Part shown: positions 44,501 through 52,757 of the stretch, piece after piece
How the letters are laid out: every line of letters starts with the position of its first letter
How positions within the stretch are numbered: position 1 is the first letter of the stretch
Source: Mycobacterium kyogaense
Lineage (GTDB): Bacteria > Actinomycetota > Actinomycetes > Mycobacteriales > Mycobacteriaceae
Length of the DNA stretch: 64,000 nt
Assembly: GCF_003254575.1 (NCBI RefSeq)
Contig: NZ_QJUA01000005.1
Location: forward strand, 124,001 to 188,000
Reading direction: 5' to 3'
Notes under the pieces: model-generated
Told to the model about the DNA's origin: nothing
What the model saw: the letters and a program-made list of their open reading frames with translations, nothing else
The model's database searches: none
Translations under genes and position numbers: made by a program

Positions 44501-44927
44501 GATCGGCGCCGATCGGCAGCGCTTCGTGGTCACCGTCAACGGTCACCCGATTCCGCTGCTGGCGACCGACAATCCGGACGTCCAGGTCGGCGGCGTGCGC
44601 TACCGGGCCTGGCAGCCGCCGAGTGCGCTGCACCCCACGATCACCGTGGACGGGCCGCTGCGCTTCGAATTGGTCGACACCGCCGCCGGCGTGGCCCGCG
44701 GCGGCTGCACCTACCACGTGTCGCACCCCGGCGGGCGCTCCTACGACACCCCGCCGGTCAACGCCGTGGAAGCCGAGTCCCGGCGGGGACGCCGCTTCGA
44801 GGCGACCGGTTTCACCGCCGGGGCGGTGGATCTGCAGGGTCTGCGCGAGAAGCAGGCCCGCCAATCCACCGATGTGGGCGCGCCGGGGATCCTCGACATG
44901 CGGCGAGTGCGTACCGTGCTCTCCTGA
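41568..44927 (+). CDS. long transglutaminase-like protein with C-terminal DUF2126
   Basis: 1119-aa protein (Rv2566 type). The N-terminal bacterial transglutaminase-like domain (about 1-290) carries the catalytic triad: Cys188 in GSCRDSA, His237 in LHAWTE and Asp253 in LDPTSG. The remaining ~800 residues match the DUF2126 type, with a glutamine-synthetase/ATP-grasp-like look (LTVGGEPTFVS, VNVAPTASF, GGGNHITLGG, AEFCIDKLYSPD). An Asp/Gly run lies at about residues 783-800. The neighbours encode an ATP-grasp/alpha-E protein, a second transglutaminase and a metallopeptidase, suggesting a protein- or peptide-modifying system. The ATG start follows TAGCGCT without a clear ribosome binding site. Confidence 0.9.
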   Translation: MGIKVALEHRTSYTFDRLVEVLPHVVRLRPAPHSRTPIEAYSLTVEPDDHFVNWQQDAFGNFMARLVFPTRARSLTITVGLIADLKVINPFDFFIEDYAETVGFTYPRALAEDLKPYLRPVDEEHAGSGPGDLVEAWVGNFSVAPDTRTIDFLVALNRAVNADVGYSVRLEPGVQTPDTTLRTGIGSCRDSAWLLVSILRQMGLAARFVSGYLVQLTSDVEALDGPSGPAADFTDLHAWTEVYIPGAGWIGLDPTSGLFAGEGHIPLSATPHPESAAPITGATEPCETTLEFSNVVTRVHEDPRVTLPYTEAAWAAINALGHRVDDRLAAGDVRLTVGGEPTFVSIDNQTDPEWTTDADGPHKRQRASDLAARLKAVWAPQGLVQRSQGKWYPGEPLPRWQIALLWRADGEPLWRDPALLADPWSDQPDAAEIDPEAPQKLLGEIADDFGLPRSQVRPAFEDPLSRLAAAVRRPAGQAVAEGDDLAVDSAWARAQLLTKLDDSVTEPAAFVLPLHRRDDDAGWASADWTLRRGRIVLSEGDSPAGLRLPLTSISWQPPPQRAEADPTRETGPLQAGQKESAEITDADAVPTTALVAEIRDGILYVFLPPTEELDHFVDLVERIEAGAAAVGCPLVIEGYGPPADPRLQSMTITPDPGVIEVNVAPTASFAEQRDQLETLYAHARLARLSTESFDVDGTHGGTGGGNHITLGGITPADSPLLRRPDLLVSLLTYWQRHPSLSYLFSGRFIGTTSQAPRVDEGRPESLYELEIAFAEIARLTTGGDDSDDDDDGDGDGDGDGARAWIVDRALRHLLTDITGNTHRAEFCIDKLYSPDSARGRLGLLELRGFEMPPHPQMAMVQSLLVRALVARFWEKPLRAPLIRHGANLHGRYLLPHFIIGDIAEVAADLRDHGIEFDTSWLDPFTEFRFARIGTAVFGGVEIELRGAIEPWNVLGEEATAGGTARYVDSSVERLQVRLIGADRQRFVVTVNGHPIPLLATDNPDVQVGGVRYRAWQPPSALHPTITVDGPLRFELVDTAAGVARGGCTYHVSHPGGRSYDTPPVNAVEAESRRGRRFEATGFTAGAVDLQGLREKQARQSTDVGAPGILDMRRVRTVLS
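43912..43971 (+). repeat. tandem GGTGAC-type hexamer run (Asp/Gly tract)
   Basis: An in-frame run of GACGAC/GGTGAC units encodes an Asp-rich stretch ending in alternating Asp-Gly. At least three perfect GGTGAC units are consecutive. Such tracts slip readily and vary in copy number between strains without breaking frame, since the unit is six bases. Confidence 0.7.
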
Positions 44928-47560
44928 TGGCCCTACCGAGCGGACTGGATTCACCCAGCCACGACGATCCGCTGGTGCCCTATGCGGCGATGCGCGCTCA
45001 GCAGACTCTGTTCGACGTGCGCAACGGGGTGGGCGCACCGGTCAGCGGGTACGACGAATTGTTCGACGTCGCAGGACAAATCAGGGCCGATTGGCACGAG
45101 CTGGCGGAATGCGTCACCGACCGCGGCAGGGCAGGGCTCGACCGTCTGCGCGCAGTGGTGCGGGCCCTGGTCGACAACGACGGCATCACCTACAGCGGGA
45201 GCGGCGACGAGTCCGGGATGCCCGGCCCGTGGCAACTGGATGCCCTGCCGCTGATCGTCTCGGCCGCCGACTGGAATCGCGTGGAAGCCGGCCTGGTGCA
45301 GCGCTCGCGACTCCTCGACGCCGTGCTGACCGACTTGTACGGCGAGCGGCGCCTCATCACCGGCGGCGTCCTCCCGCCACAGCTGCTGTTCGCCCACCAG
45401 GGGTATGTGCGTGCCGCGCAGAACATCCAGATCCCGGGCAGGCATCAGCTGTTCCTGCACGGCTGTGACATCAGCCGGGCCGGCTCCGGCGAGTTCGTCG
45501 TCAACGCCGACTGGACGCAGGCCCCGTCGGGGGCGGGTTACGCCCTGGCTGATCGCCGCGTCATCGCGCACGCGATCCCGGATCTCTACGAGCAGATCGG
45601 GCCGCAGCCGGCGTCGCCGTGGGCGCAGGCGTTGCGGCTGGCCCTCGTCGACGCCGCACCCGAATCGGCTGAGGAGCCGACCGTGGTGGTGCTCAGCCCG
45701 GGCATCCACTCCGAGACGGCGTTCGACCAGGCGTACCTCGCCGGCGTGCTCGGCGTGCCGCTGGTCGAGAGTGCGGATCTGGTGGTGCGGGACGGCAAGC
45801 TGTGGATGCGGTCGATGGGCACGCTCAAGCGCGTCGACGTGGTGCTGCGCCGGGTCGACGCGGCCTACGCCGATCCACTGGACCTGCGGGCTGATTCCCG
45901 GCTGGGTGTGGTGGGTCTGGTGGAGGTGCTGCGCCGCGGTGCGGTGACGGTCGTCAACACTCTCGGCAGCGGGGTGCTGGAAAGCCCGGGTGTGATGCGC
46001 TTCCTGCCCGCGCTGGCCGAAGCGCTGCTCGGCGAAACCCCGCTGCTGTCGACCGTGCCGATGTACTGGGGCGGCATCGATGTCGAACGTTCCCATCTGT
46101 TGACTCATCTGTCGTCTCTGCTGATCCGGCCGGTCACCGGCGGCGAACCGATCGTCGGCCCTGATCTGTCGGCGCGAAGCCGCGAGGCCTTGGCGGCACG
46201 GATTGCGGCCACCCCGTGGCAGTGGGTGGGCCAGGAGCTGCCCGAATTCTCCTCGGCCCCAGCCGATTACCTGCCCGGCGGATTGTCGTTGTCGCCGGTC
46301 GGGATGCGGCTGTTCACCGTCTCCCAGCGGAGCGGGTACGCGCCGATGATCGGTGGGCTCGGCTACCTGCTGGCGCCTGGATCGGCCGCCTACGACCTGA
46401 ACAGCCTTGCCGCCAAAGATGTCTGGGTTCGCACCCCGGCGCGCGTCACTGCCGAGACCGTGGTGGTGCCCCCGCCCGAGGATGCCCTGCCTGCCCCGAT
46501 CACGGCCAGCCCGACGCACGAGATCAGCTCGCCGCGTGTGCTGTCGGACCTGTTCTGGATCGGTCGCTACGCCGAACGTGCCGAGCACACCGCGCGTCTG
46601 CTGACCGTGACCCGGGAGCGGTACCACGAATTCCGGCGCAGGCAGGCGATGGACGGCAGCCAGTGCGTGCCGGTACTTCTTGCCGCATTGGGTGACATCA
46701 CCGGAACCGACACCGGCGCGGGCGATCACCACGAGATGGTGGCCACCGCGCCGACGACGCTGTGGTCGTTGACCGCTGATCGGCACCGGCCCGGATCGCT
46801 CGCGCAGTCGGTCGAGCGACTCGGGTCGGCGGCCCGTGCGGTGCGCGATCAGATGTCCAACGACACCTGGATGTTGCTCTCCACGTTGGAGCGGACGCTG
46901 CTGCATGCGGGGGACAGCCCGCCGGAATCGCAGAGCGAAGGCGAGACGTTCCTGAGCTCGACCAACACCGTCGCCCTCGCCGGGCTGCTGGCGCTGTCGG
47001 GGGTGATCGCCGAATCCATGGTCCACGACGTCGGCTGGACGATGCTCGACATCGGTAAGCGCATCGAGCGGGCGCAGGTGCTGACCGCGCTGCTGCGGGC
47101 GACACTCACCACGGCGCGACCGCCCGAAGCCGAGCAGACGGTCATCGAATCCACGCTCTCGGTGTGTGAATCGCTGGTGATCTACCGCAGGCGCAACCCC
47201 GGCACGATCAGTGTCGCCGGGGTGGCCGAGCTGGTCCTGTTCGATGCCGAGAACCCGAGATCGCTGGTGTTCCAACTGGATCGGCTCCGCGCGCATCTGA
47301 AGTCGCTGCCCGGGTCGTCGGGGTCCTCGCGCCCGGAACGGCTGGTCGAGGAGATCGCGATGCGCTTGCGTCGCGTCGAGCCCGACGACCTCGACGACGT
47401 GGCCGCCGACGGGTCCCGGGAGGAGCTCGACGAGTTGCTGACCGGCCTGCACACCGCCCTGAGGGACCTCTCCGACGTCATCACCGCGACACATCTCGCG
47501 CTGCCGGGTGACATGCAGCCGCTGTGGGGCCCGCACGAGCGCCGCGTGGTGCCGGCATGA
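44927..47560 (+). CDS. circularly permuted ATP-grasp fused to alpha-E domain
   Basis: 877-aa protein (Rv2567 type). Residues ~1-510 form the circularly permuted ATP-grasp domain, with GITYSGSGDESG, ERRLITGGVLPPQLLFAHQGYVRA, RAGSGEFVVNADWTQAPSGAGYAL, TVVVLSPG, LKRVDVVLRRVDAAYADPLDLR and GSGVLESPGVMRFLPALAEALLGE. Residues ~535-865 form the helical alpha-E domain (ISSPRVLSDLFWIGRYAERAEHTARLL; NTVALAGLLALSGVIAESMVHDVGW). ATP-grasp folds form amide bonds with ATP. It starts on the last base of the transglutaminase stop and overlaps the next gene in ATGA. Substrate unknown; published comparative work on amidoligases predicts peptide synthesis or tagging. Confidence 0.93.
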   Translation: MALPSGLDSPSHDDPLVPYAAMRAQQTLFDVRNGVGAPVSGYDELFDVAGQIRADWHELAECVTDRGRAGLDRLRAVVRALVDNDGITYSGSGDESGMPGPWQLDALPLIVSAADWNRVEAGLVQRSRLLDAVLTDLYGERRLITGGVLPPQLLFAHQGYVRAAQNIQIPGRHQLFLHGCDISRAGSGEFVVNADWTQAPSGAGYALADRRVIAHAIPDLYEQIGPQPASPWAQALRLALVDAAPESAEEPTVVVLSPGIHSETAFDQAYLAGVLGVPLVESADLVVRDGKLWMRSMGTLKRVDVVLRRVDAAYADPLDLRADSRLGVVGLVEVLRRGAVTVVNTLGSGVLESPGVMRFLPALAEALLGETPLLSTVPMYWGGIDVERSHLLTHLSSLLIRPVTGGEPIVGPDLSARSREALAARIAATPWQWVGQELPEFSSAPADYLPGGLSLSPVGMRLFTVSQRSGYAPMIGGLGYLLAPGSAAYDLNSLAAKDVWVRTPARVTAETVVVPPPEDALPAPITASPTHEISSPRVLSDLFWIGRYAERAEHTARLLTVTRERYHEFRRRQAMDGSQCVPVLLAALGDITGTDTGAGDHHEMVATAPTTLWSLTADRHRPGSLAQSVERLGSAARAVRDQMSNDTWMLLSTLERTLLHAGDSPPESQSEGETFLSSTNTVALAGLLALSGVIAESMVHDVGWTMLDIGKRIERAQVLTALLRATLTTARPPEAEQTVIESTLSVCESLVIYRRRNPGTISVAGVAELVLFDAENPRSLVFQLDRLRAHLKSLPGSSGSSRPERLVEEIAMRLRRVEPDDLDDVAADGSREELDELLTGLHTALRDLSDVITATHLALPGDMQPLWGPHERRVVPA

Positions 47561-48456
47561 GTGTCCGCCAGTACGCGATCACCCACCGCACCGTGTACAC
47601 GTACTCCGACGTCGTCACCAGCTCCTACGGTCGCGGTTTCCTCACCCCGCGCGACTCGGCACGGCAACGGTGTCTGTCCCACGAACTCGTCCTCGATCCG
47701 GAGGCGGCCGACAGTTCGACCAGCCGCGACGGATGGGGCAACGTGAGCTCCTACTTCCACGTCACCCGGCCGCATCAACGCCTGAGTGTGACGAGCCGAT
47801 CGATCGTCGAGGTGGCGCCGCCGCCGCCGGACGTCTACCAGGGGCCGTCGGCCCGCGCCCCGTGGGAGATCGCGCGGCCGGTCGGCCCCGAGGGGGCGCT
47901 CGCCAGCGAGTTCACCCTTGACCTGACGCCCCCGGAGATCACCGACGCGCTGCGCGAGTACGCCGCACCGACCTTCACCCCGGGCCGACCACTGATCGAC
48001 GTGCTGGCCGACCTCACCTCGCGCATCTACACCGATTTCACTTACCGGTCCGGGTCGACCACCGTGTCCACCCAGGTGAGCGAGGTTTTGGCCGCGCGAG
48101 AAGGGGTATGTCAGGACTTCGCACGGCTGGCGATCGCCTGCCTGCGCGCCAATGGACTGGCGGCGAGCTATGTATCGGGCTACCTGGCCACCGATCCGCC
48201 GCCCGGGAAGGAACGCATGGTCGGGATCGACGCGACGCACGCCTGGGCGTCGGTGTGGACGCCACAGAATGTGTGGCTCGGCATGGATCCGACCAACGAT
48301 CAGATGGTCGACGAGCGGTACGTCACCGTCGGATTCGGGCGTGATTACGCTGACGTTCCTCCGTTGCGCGGCATCATCTACACCGATTCCGAGAGCAGCA
48401 CCATCGACGTCTCCGTCGATGTGGCGCCCTACGAAGAAGGAGCGCCCCGTGCGTGA
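47557..48456 (+). CDS. short bacterial transglutaminase-like protein
   Basis: 299-aa transglutaminase-like cysteine peptidase or ligase (Rv2569c type). An N-terminal beta domain (ITHRTVYTYSDVVTSSYGRGFLTPRD) precedes the papain-like core with Cys185 in EGVCQDFARLA, His228 in DATHAWASVW and Asp244 in GMDPTND. All three catalytic residues are intact. Four-base ATGA overlap upstream and an 8-base overlap downstream. It may cut or transfer the product of the neighbouring ATP-grasp enzyme. Confidence 0.92.
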   Translation: MSVRQYAITHRTVYTYSDVVTSSYGRGFLTPRDSARQRCLSHELVLDPEAADSSTSRDGWGNVSSYFHVTRPHQRLSVTSRSIVEVAPPPPDVYQGPSARAPWEIARPVGPEGALASEFTLDLTPPEITDALREYAAPTFTPGRPLIDVLADLTSRIYTDFTYRSGSTTVSTQVSEVLAAREGVCQDFARLAIACLRANGLAASYVSGYLATDPPPGKERMVGIDATHAWASVWTPQNVWLGMDPTNDQMVDERYVTVGFGRDYADVPPLRGIIYTDSESSTIDVSVDVAPYEEGAPRA

Positions 48457-49534
48457 TTTCACCTGCCCCAACTGCGGCCAGCGATTGGCGTTCGAAAACT
48501 CGGTCTGCCTCAATTGCGGTAGTGCTCTGGGCTTTTCGCTCGACGACATGGCGCTGCTGGTGATCGCCCCGCCGGCTGAGAGCGAACATGCCGGCGCGGT
48601 GGACGAGACCCGCTTCCAGCTCTGCGCCAACCTGCATCTGGCCGAGTGCAACTGGCTCGTCGAGAAAGGGCCGATCGCCAAGTTGTGCGTGTCGTGCGCG
48701 CTGACGCGCACGCGCCCCAACGACGCCGACACGATCGCGCTGGCCGCGTTCGCCGCCGCGGAGAAGGCCAAGCGCCGACTGATCGCCGAACTGCACGAGC
48801 TGAAACTCCCGATCGTCGGGCGTGACATGGACCCGCAGTTCGGGCTGGCTTTCGACCTGCTATCGAGCCAGTTCGAGAAGGTGTTCACCGGACACGACAA
48901 CGGGATCATCACGCTGGATCTGGCCGAGGGCGACGATGTGCACCGCGAGCAGTTGCGCATCTCGATGGACGAGCCGTATCGAACCCTCCTCGGGCACTTC
49001 CGTCATGAGATCGGTCACTACTACCAGTACCGGCTGATCGGAACGTCGGAGGCCTATCTGCAGCGGTACCGCGAACTGTTCGGCGATCCCGATGCCGACT
49101 ACCAGGAGGCGTTGGACCGCCACTACAGCCAGGGCGCTCCCGTCGGCTGGGAGGCCGACTACGTGTCGTCGTACGCGACCATGCACCCGGCCGAGGACTG
49201 GGCGGAGACCTTCGCCCACTATCTGCACATCCGCGACACCTTGGACACCGCCGCAGCTTTCGGGATGGCGCCCGCGGCGGCCACGTTCGACCGCAGGGCG
49301 CTCGGCCCCAGCGGGTTCGACACGATGATCGAGATGTGGCTGCCCCTGGCCTGGTCTCTGAACATGGTCAACCGGTCGATGGGCAAAGAGGACATCTATC
49401 CGTTCGTGCTCCCGGCGCCGGTGTTGGAGAAGATGCGGTTCATCCACACCGTGATCGACGAGATCACCTCCAGCCCAGCCAAACTCGCCGAGGTAGGGGC
49501 GCCGATGGAGGGCCAGAGCCAGCAGCTGAGCTGA
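48449..49534 (+). CDS. zinc-ribbon metallopeptidase (Peptidase_Mx-like)
   Basis: 361-aa protein (Rv2568c type). An N-terminal zinc ribbon has Cys6, Cys9, Cys20 and Cys23, followed by a further Cys-rich patch (FQLCANLHLAECNWLV, AKLCVSCAL). The zincin motif HEIGH is at 186-190 in FRHEIGHYYQY, with EDWAETFAHYLHIRD downstream providing further ligands. GAAGGAG precedes the GTG at 48449. Fourth gene of the transglutaminase/ATP-grasp block, suggesting removal or maturation of a modified peptide. No signal peptide, so cytoplasmic. Confidence 0.9.
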   Translation: MRDFTCPNCGQRLAFENSVCLNCGSALGFSLDDMALLVIAPPAESEHAGAVDETRFQLCANLHLAECNWLVEKGPIAKLCVSCALTRTRPNDADTIALAAFAAAEKAKRRLIAELHELKLPIVGRDMDPQFGLAFDLLSSQFEKVFTGHDNGIITLDLAEGDDVHREQLRISMDEPYRTLLGHFRHEIGHYYQYRLIGTSEAYLQRYRELFGDPDADYQEALDRHYSQGAPVGWEADYVSSYATMHPAEDWAETFAHYLHIRDTLDTAAAFGMAPAAATFDRRALGPSGFDTMIEMWLPLAWSLNMVNRSMGKEDIYPFVLPAPVLEKMRFIHTVIDEITSSPAKLAEVGAPMEGQSQQLS

Positions 49535-49544
49535 TGGCCGCGGT

Positions 49545-50123
49545 CTACCGGCCTGAGCTGAGAAACGCTGTGCCTCGGGGCGACAGTCGGTAACCGACGG
49601 CCAGACTCATCGTCAGCCCGAGCCCCTTCAGCTTGCGCACCCGCCGCTTGAACCGTGGCAAGTCGATCTCGAGACGGGCCGCCAGAACCGGTGCTCGCAC
49701 GGCTTCGTTGGCGTGAATCGCGGCCAGATACTCCCGTGTCCACGGCCGCTCTGCGGCGTCGTCCCAGCGGTCCAGGCGGACTGCTATGGCCGCGACGTCA
49801 TCAGCCGACAGGTCGTCGTCGGCGGCCAATTCAGGGCGCTCGTCGGGTGCCAGGAACGACACCGCGATCACGTAGGTGTGCGCGGCGGGGCGGCGATCCA
49901 GGTCGGCGTTGGCGGTCTTGGCGTCCGGATATCCTGCTGCGCGAGCCTGCGCGGCGGTCACTCGGTGGCCACCGGGGAGCTCAGTGACGCCGTCGATGCG
50001 GATCGTGCCGGCCTGGGTGCGCTGGGTGCCACCGCGCTTGGCGCGTGGTGCGTTCCATCGCCGCAGCACGCATGTGATGCGACCGTCGGCGATGCCCTCG
50101 GCCGTGGCCCGATCGAGCAACAC
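49545..50123 (-). CDS. hypothetical protein with ASCH/PUA-like N-terminus
   Basis: 192-aa protein not assigned to a firm family. The N-terminal ~70 residues (AEGIADGRITCVLRRW, then GTIRIDGVTEL) look like the small beta-barrel ASCH/PUA fold, which binds RNA. The C-terminal ~60 residues are basic and helical (LPRFKRRVRKLKGLGLTMSL) and may be a winged-helix element. The GTG at 50123 is the only reasonable start after an in-frame stop. Convergent with the metallopeptidase (10-base gap), divergent from DUF3097. Confidence 0.6.
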   Translation of the reverse strand: MLLDRATAEGIADGRITCVLRRWNAPRAKRGGTQRTQAGTIRIDGVTELPGGHRVTAAQARAAGYPDAKTANADLDRRPAAHTYVIAVSFLAPDERPELAADDDLSADDVAAIAVRLDRWDDAAERPWTREYLAAIHANEAVRAPVLAARLEIDLPRFKRRVRKLKGLGLTMSLAVGYRLSPRGTAFLSSGR

Positions 50124-50172
50124 ACGGGCGATGGTAGTCGGAGACGGCCGCTGTTCTCCCTACGATCACCGG

Positions 50173-51006
50173 GTGGCCGATCGTTACGGCGCCGACATCC
50201 TGGCGCAGAACCCGCACCGCAAGCCCCGCTCGACCGAGCGGCCGATCGAGATCGGGATGGTCGTCGAGGATGCGGCCACTGGCTTCGTCGGGGCGGTGGT
50301 GCGGGTCGAGTACGGCCGCATGACCCTCGAAGACCGGCACGGCCGTACCAAACCGTTCCCGGTGGGGCCCGGCTACCTGATCGACGGCAAGCCCGTGATC
50401 CTGACCGCGCCCAAGAAGGCTGCGGCCGCGGCGCCGACGCGCACCGCGTCGGGCTCGGTCGCCGTCGCAGGCGCGCGTGCGAAAGTCGCCCTCGCGAGCC
50501 GCATCTACGTCGAGGGCCGGCACGACGCGGAGCTCGTCGAGCAGGTGTGGGGTGAGGACCTGCGCATCGAGGGCGTCGTCGTCGAATACCTCGGCGGCGT
50601 CGACGATCTCGCGGCGATCGTCGCCGACTTCCGGCCCGGCCCCGGCCAACGCCTCGGGGTTCTGGTCGACCACCTGGTGGCCGGTTCGAAAGAGGCGCGC
50701 ATCGCCGAGCAGGTCCGCCGCGGCCCCGGCGGTGAGCACACGCTCGTCGTCGGCCATCCGTTCATCGACATCTGGGAGGCCGTCAAGCCCGCACGGCTCG
50801 GAATCGCGCAGTGGCCGGTGGTGCCCAAGGGGCAGGACTGGAAGCACGGCGTGTGCGAGGCCCTGGGATGGCGGCATCGCGACCAGGCCGACATCGCGGC
50901 CGCGTGGCAGAGGATCCGCGGCCGGGTCAGGGACTGGACCGACCTGGAGCCCGAGCTGATCGGCCGCGTCGAGGAGCTGATCGACTTCGTCACCGCACCC
51001 GTGTAA
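50173..51006 (+). CDS. DUF3097 family protein with TOPRIM-like core
   Basis: 277-aa DUF3097 protein, conserved in actinobacteria. The N-terminal ~90 residues form a beta-rich part (IGMVVEDAATGFVGAVVRVEYGRMTLEDRHGR). The centre reads as a TOPRIM-like core: RIYVEGRHDAELVEQVW (Glu), VVEYLGG, and LGVLVDHLVAGSKE, in which the DxD pair is DH. This may make it a nuclease- or topoisomerase-like nucleic-acid protein, by inference. The GTG at 50173 is chosen for YGADILAQNP. Ten bases before rarA, so likely cotranscribed with a replication-rescue factor. Confidence 0.8.
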   Translation: MADRYGADILAQNPHRKPRSTERPIEIGMVVEDAATGFVGAVVRVEYGRMTLEDRHGRTKPFPVGPGYLIDGKPVILTAPKKAAAAAPTRTASGSVAVAGARAKVALASRIYVEGRHDAELVEQVWGEDLRIEGVVVEYLGGVDDLAAIVADFRPGPGQRLGVLVDHLVAGSKEARIAEQVRRGPGGEHTLVVGHPFIDIWEAVKPARLGIAQWPVVPKGQDWKHGVCEALGWRHRDQADIAAAWQRIRGRVRDWTDLEPELIGRVEELIDFVTAPV

Positions 51007-51015
51007 GCAGGGAGC

Positions 51016-52344
51016 GTGTCCGACAGCCTGTTCGACGTTCCCGGCGAGCGTGCGCCCTCAGACGCGCAGCTGGTCGGGGCGGCGGTCCCGCTGGCCGTGC
51101 GGATGCGGCCCGCGTCACTCGACGAGGTCGTGGGTCAGCAGCATCTGCTGACCGGCAACTCGCCCCTGCGCCGGCTGGTCGAGGGGTCGGGGGCGGCGTC
51201 GGTGATCCTTTACGGCCCGCCCGGCACCGGCAAGACCACGCTGGCGTCGCTGATCTCGCAGGCCACCGGCCGAAGATTCGAGGCGCTCTCGGCCCTGTCG
51301 GCCGGGGTCAAAGAGGTGCGTGCCGTCATCGAAGAGGCGCGGGTGGCCCTGCTACGGCGCAGCGAACAGACGGTGCTGTTCATCGACGAGGTACATCGGT
51401 TCTCCAAGACCCAGCAGGACGCCCTGCTCGCGGCAGTCGAGAACAGGGTGGTGCTGCTGGTCGCGGCCACCACCGAGAACCCGTCGTTCTCGGTCGTGGC
51501 GCCGCTGCTGAGCCGCTCGCTGATCCTGCAACTGCAGCCACTGACCCCTGAGGACATCACCGCGGTGCTGCGCCGCGCCCTCGACGACGAGCGCGGTCTG
51601 GCCGGCAAGGTGCCGATCACCGACGAGGCGCTCGATCTGCTGGTGCAGCTGTCGGCCGGGGACGCCCGGCGGGCGCTGACCGCGCTCGAGGTCGCCGCGG
51701 AGTCGGGGGAGATCACCGTCGAGGTGATCGAACAGTCTCTGGACAAGGCGGCGGTGCGCTACGACCGCGACGGCGACCAGCACTACGACGTGGTGAGCGC
51801 GTTCATCAAGTCGGTGCGCGGCTCCGATGTCGACGCGGCGCTGCACTACCTGGCGCGCATGCTGGTCGCGGGGGAGGACCCGCGGTTCATCGCGCGCCGG
51901 CTGATGATCCTGGCCAGCGAGGACATCGGCATGGCCGACCCGATGTCCCTTCCCACGGCGGTCGCGGCCGCCCAGACCGTCGCGCTGATCGGCATGCCCG
52001 AGGCGCAGTTGACGCTGGCCCACGCCACGGTGCACCTGGCGACGGCGCCGAAGTCGAACGCGGTCACGACCGCGATCGGGGCGGCGATGGCCGACATCCG
52101 GGCCGGCAAAGCAGGTCTGGTCCCGCCGCACCTGCGCGACGGGCACTACGCCGGGGCGCAGAAGCTGGGCAACGCGGTCGGCTACAAATACGCCCATGAC
52201 GAACCGGGTGGTGTTGCCTCGCAACAGTATCCGCCGGACGAGGTGGTCGGCGTCGACTACTACCGCCCGACCACCCACGGCGCGGAGCGTGAGATCGCGA
52301 CGCGGGTGGAGAAGCTGCGCGCCATCATCCGCCGGAAACGCTGA
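51016..52344 (+). CDS. rarA: replication-associated recombination ATPase RarA
   Basis: 442-aa MgsA/WRNIP1-family AAA+ ATPase. Walker A GPPGTGKT at residues 67-74, Walker [20 protein letters not shown], sensor 1 TTENPSF, arginine finger region PLLSRS, and the C-terminal tetramerisation domain (about 245-440, with [23 protein letters not shown]). It acts at stalled replication forks. The GTG at 51016 lies 9 bases past the DUF3097 stop. Confidence 0.95.
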   Translation: MSDSLFDVPGERAPSDAQLVGAAVPLAVRMRPASLDEVVGQQHLLTGNSPLRRLVEGSGAASVILYGPPGTGKTTLASLISQATGRRFEALSALSAGVKEVRAVIEEARVALLRRSEQTVLFIDEVHRFSKTQQDALLAAVENRVVLLVAATTENPSFSVVAPLLSRSLILQLQPLTPEDITAVLRRALDDERGLAGKVPITDEALDLLVQLSAGDARRALTALEVAAESGEITVEVIEQSLDKAAVRYDRDGDQHYDVVSAFIKSVRGSDVDAALHYLARMLVAGEDPRFIARRLMILASEDIGMADPMSLPTAVAAAQTVALIGMPEAQLTLAHATVHLATAPKSNAVTTAIGAAMADIRAGKAGLVPPHLRDGHYAGAQKLGNAVGYKYAHDEPGGVASQQYPPDEVVGVDYYRPTTHGAEREIATRVEKLRAIIRRKR

Positions 52345-52383
52345 GACCCCTTGACCTGGATATCGGCACCGCTTATCGTCGTG

Positions 52384-52405
52384 TGATCAACCAATTGGTT
52401 GATCA
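52384..52405. promoter_or_regulatory. perfect 22-base palindrome, ArsR-type operator
   Basis: TGATCAACCAA followed directly by its complement TTGGTTGATCA gives a gapless 22-base palindrome, ending 3 bases before the ribosome binding site GGGGAGG (52409-52415 region) of the ArsR gene. The CAACCA half resembles operators of ArsR-SRPBCC pairs. Autoregulation is expected. Confidence 0.75.
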
Positions 52406-52442
52406 AAGGGGAGGTTGATCACTGGCCGACGACAAGGACCGC

Positions 52443-52757
52443 TTGGACCGCGCCTTTCTGGCGCTCTCCGATCCGGTGCGGCGCGCATTGGTCGCACGGC
52501 TGTCCCGTGGCGCGGCCACGGTAAACGAGCTGGCGGAACCGTTCGCCATCACCAAACAGGCTGTCTCCAAGCACATTCGGGTGCTGGAGGAGGCCGGGCT
52601 GGTGACACGCACCCGTGACGCCCAGCGGCGTCCCGTGCACCTGGATGCGGGTGCGCTGGAGGCCATGACGGCGTGGATCGACCGCTACCGGCTCGACGCC
52701 GAACGCAATTACCGGCAGCTGGACCAGCTGCTCACGGAGAAAGGACACCCACGATGA
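52443..52757 (+). CDS. ArsR-family winged-helix regulator
   Basis: About 104 aa, ArsR family. HTH region FLALSDPVRRALVARLSRGAATVNELAEPFAITKQAVSKHIRVLEEAGLVTRTRD and wing QRRPVHLD; no metal-binding cysteines, so probably not an arsenic sensor. The start is odd. The TTG at 52443 is the first common start codon, but the frame continues upstream (LADDKDRLDR) to a CTG at 52422 placed 7 bases after a strong GGGGAGG, right behind an in-frame stop. CTG may be the true start. Overlaps the SRPBCC gene in ATGA. Confidence 0.88.
   Translation: MDRAFLALSDPVRRALVARLSRGAATVNELAEPFAITKQAVSKHIRVLEEAGLVTRTRDAQRRPVHLDAGALEAMTAWIDRYRLDAERNYRQLDQLLTEKGHPR

Noticed and set aside
43209..47536. Very long minus-strand open frames of 600-860 codons over the transglutaminase and ATP-grasp genes
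   Set aside because: GC-rich coding DNA keeps antisense frames open. The plus-strand proteins carry full catalytic motifs; the minus-strand translations are His/Gln/Arg-rich without motifs.
52384..52405. 22-base palindrome as a phage or plasmid attachment site
   Set aside because: No integrase, tRNA or second copy is nearby; it sits at the position of an ArsR operator.
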